DNA from: Shimia aestuarii
GTDB taxonomy: Bacteria > Pseudomonadota > Alphaproteobacteria > Rhodobacterales > Rhodobacteraceae
DNA length: 64,000 nucleotides
Direction of reading: 5' to 3'
NCBI RefSeq assembly: GCF_022814865.1
Contig: NZ_JAKVRD010000021.1
Coordinates: 1-64,000 of the forward strand
Part shown: piece by piece, positions 62,868 through 64,000 of the stretch
Position numbering within the stretch: position 1 is the first letter of the stretch
How the letters are laid out: every line of letters starts with the position of its first letter
The notes under the pieces: model-generated
What the model saw: only the letters and a program-made list of their open reading frames with translations
What the model was told of the DNA's origin: nothing
Databases searched by the model: none
Position numbers and translations under genes: made by a program

Positions 62868-64000
62868 ATGACAAAATTTATGAGCTACCTTGAAGGCCGC
62901 AATCGTCGCAGCAAAGTTCAGCTACAAGTCGCGGCTGATACCTTTCTTATCGCGGCGTCCTTCCTAGCGGCGATGACTTTACGCCTTGAGAGCGTTCAAT
63001 TCCTCCTGAATGTCAATGTACTTGGGACGGCATTTCTCACCGCGATCTTGACGGTCTGGCTCTTTTGGGGACTCGGGTTATACAGGAACTTGGTGCGCTG
63101 TGTGACAGGTAGAGTATTGCTCGCAGTGGGGAAGGGGGCCCTGATCTCAGTACTCCTGGTCTACGCGAGTAGCCTTTTGCTCGACGTAGGTCTTCCTCGT
63201 TCCGTGCCGCTCCTCCATGCGATTTTGGTTTTCCTGACCGTGGGCGGTCTCCGCTTTTTCGCGCGACAGGTGTTTCGTAAGCCCGATCAGGTCGGCAAAC
63301 GCCCTGTGATCATCTTCGGGGCCGGAGAGGCAGGTTTGCAACTTCTGAATGCCTTGTATCATGGCCGTGACTACCAACCTGTTGCGCTCGTCGATGACGA
63401 TAAGACCCTTCAGAACCTGACGATCAGTGGACTGCCTGTCCACTCACCATATGAACTTGAGTATCTTGCCCAAGAACACTCAGTGCAAATCGTATTGCTC
63501 GCGCTTCCAAGCATAGGCCGCCAACGCAGAAAGGAGATCATCGAGTCTCTGGAAGATCTGCATCTCGAGATCAAGACGATCCCGGGGATTTCTGAAATCA
63601 TTAGCGGCAAAGCAAAAATTTCCGAGCTGCGCGCCGTGTCGCCCGAAGACCTTCTAGGACGTGATCCGGTCGCACCGGATCCTGACCTCCTGAGCGAGAA
63701 TATCGCGGGTAAGGTGGTGATGGTGTCCGGGGCGGGTGGTTCTATAGGCAGTGAGCTTTGTCGCCAGATCCTGTCGCAGGAGCCGAAGGCGCTCGTGCTT
63801 TTCGAGATGTCGGAGTTCGCGCTCTACGCGATCGAGAGCGAGCTATTGGAGACCGCCAAGCATCGGGGATACGTGACCCGCATTGCGCCGGTTCTTGGCT
63901 CGGTCCAGCACGCGCGGCGCCTCGATGTGACGATCAAGGCCTTTGGCGTGCAGACGATCTATCATGCGGCGGCGTATAAACATGTGCCCCTCGTCGAGGA
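62868..64000 (+). CDS. PglF/WbpM/CapD-type nucleotide-sugar 4,6-dehydratase (3' end beyond window)
   Basis: The first 377 codons are visible, with no stop. ATG 62868 starts an N-terminal membrane domain of about four helices (residues 20-130). A first Rossmann-like region follows (RPVIIFGAGEAGLQLLNAL), then the catalytic SDR domain opening with VVMVSGAGGSIGSELCRQIL and reaching YHAAAYKHVPLVEE. Full-length relatives have about 600-650 residues. They convert UDP-GlcNAc to the 4-keto-6-deoxy sugar, supplying the priming sugar of surface glycans. It is divergent from the main polysaccharide operon and separated from it by IS debris. Confidence 0.92.
   Translation, partial: MTKFMSYLEGRNRRSKVQLQVAADTFLIAASFLAAMTLRLESVQFLLNVNVLGTAFLTAILTVWLFWGLGLYRNLVRCVTGRVLLAVGKGALISVLLVYASSLLLDVGLPRSVPLLHAILVFLTVGGLRFFARQVFRKPDQVGKRPVIIFGAGEAGLQLLNALYHGRDYQPVALVDDDKTLQNLTISGLPVHSPYELEYLAQEHSVQIVLLALPSIGRQRRKEIIESLEDLHLEIKTIPGISEIISGKAKISELRAVSPEDLLGRDPVAPDPDLLSENIAGKVVMVSGAGGSIGSELCRQILSQEPKALVLFEMSEFALYAIESELLETAKHRGYVTRIAPVLGSVQHARRLDVTIKAFGVQTIYHAAAYKHVPLVE

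Overview
The window reads as chromosome of an alphaproteobacterium, most likely a member of the Rhodobacteraceae (Roseobacter group). The evidence is GC-rich coding sequence, the prfA-prmC-DUF4167 order, the lptF-lptG-lptD-surA-pdxA-rsmA run divergent from pepA-holC, paired dimethylglycine-dehydrogenase-like genes, and an EPS-type MarR regulator. No rRNA gene, complete tRNA gene or CRISPR array is visible.

Layout. 1-123 is the tail of an insertion sequence. 466-10865 is a nutrient module: a branched-chain-amino-acid-type ABC importer (livFGMH plus binding protein), a MobA-like nucleotidyltransferase, and two divergent DMGDH/sarcosine-dehydrogenase-like flavoproteins. Their shared promoter region carries a repeated inverted motif, and a half-site of it recurs upstream of the importer. 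11028-23820 holds mostly single genes: Fur family regulator, DEAD-box helicase, PhzF, Na+/H+ antiporter, EEP hydrolase, DMT exporter, SelO, GNAT, iron-binding protein, MazG, M20 amidohydrolase, agmatinase and DUF1499. 23743-40401 is core housekeeping: translation termination, ribosome maturation, LPS transport, peptidase, DNA polymerase III chi, ABC-F and Ndk.

From about 41.6 kb the character changes. A terminator abuts a tRNA 3'-end fragment (a probable old attachment site), followed by AT-richer sequence and gene remnants. Then comes a roughly 16-kb, almost entirely minus-strand polysaccharide operon (59023 down to 42855). It encodes dTDP-rhamnose synthesis (rfbA-D), a dTDP-3-acetamido-sugar branch (WxcM-like protein and DegT aminotransferase), several glycosyltransferases, a sulfotransferase-glycosyltransferase fusion, a Wzx-type flippase, an EpsG/Wzy-like polymerase and a priming sugar transferase. 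Upstream lie a MarR-type EPS regulator and a palindromic candidate operator.

Between 59.7 and 62.3 kb is a scrapyard of IS3 and IS21 fragments. Within it is a 931-bp cassette with 23-bp terminal inverted repeats and a 9-bp target duplication. The cassette carries only a parDE-type toxin-antitoxin pair and no transposase, and I regard it as the most unusual structure in the window. The window ends inside a PglF/WbpM-type nucleotide-sugar dehydratase, so the polysaccharide region continues to the right.
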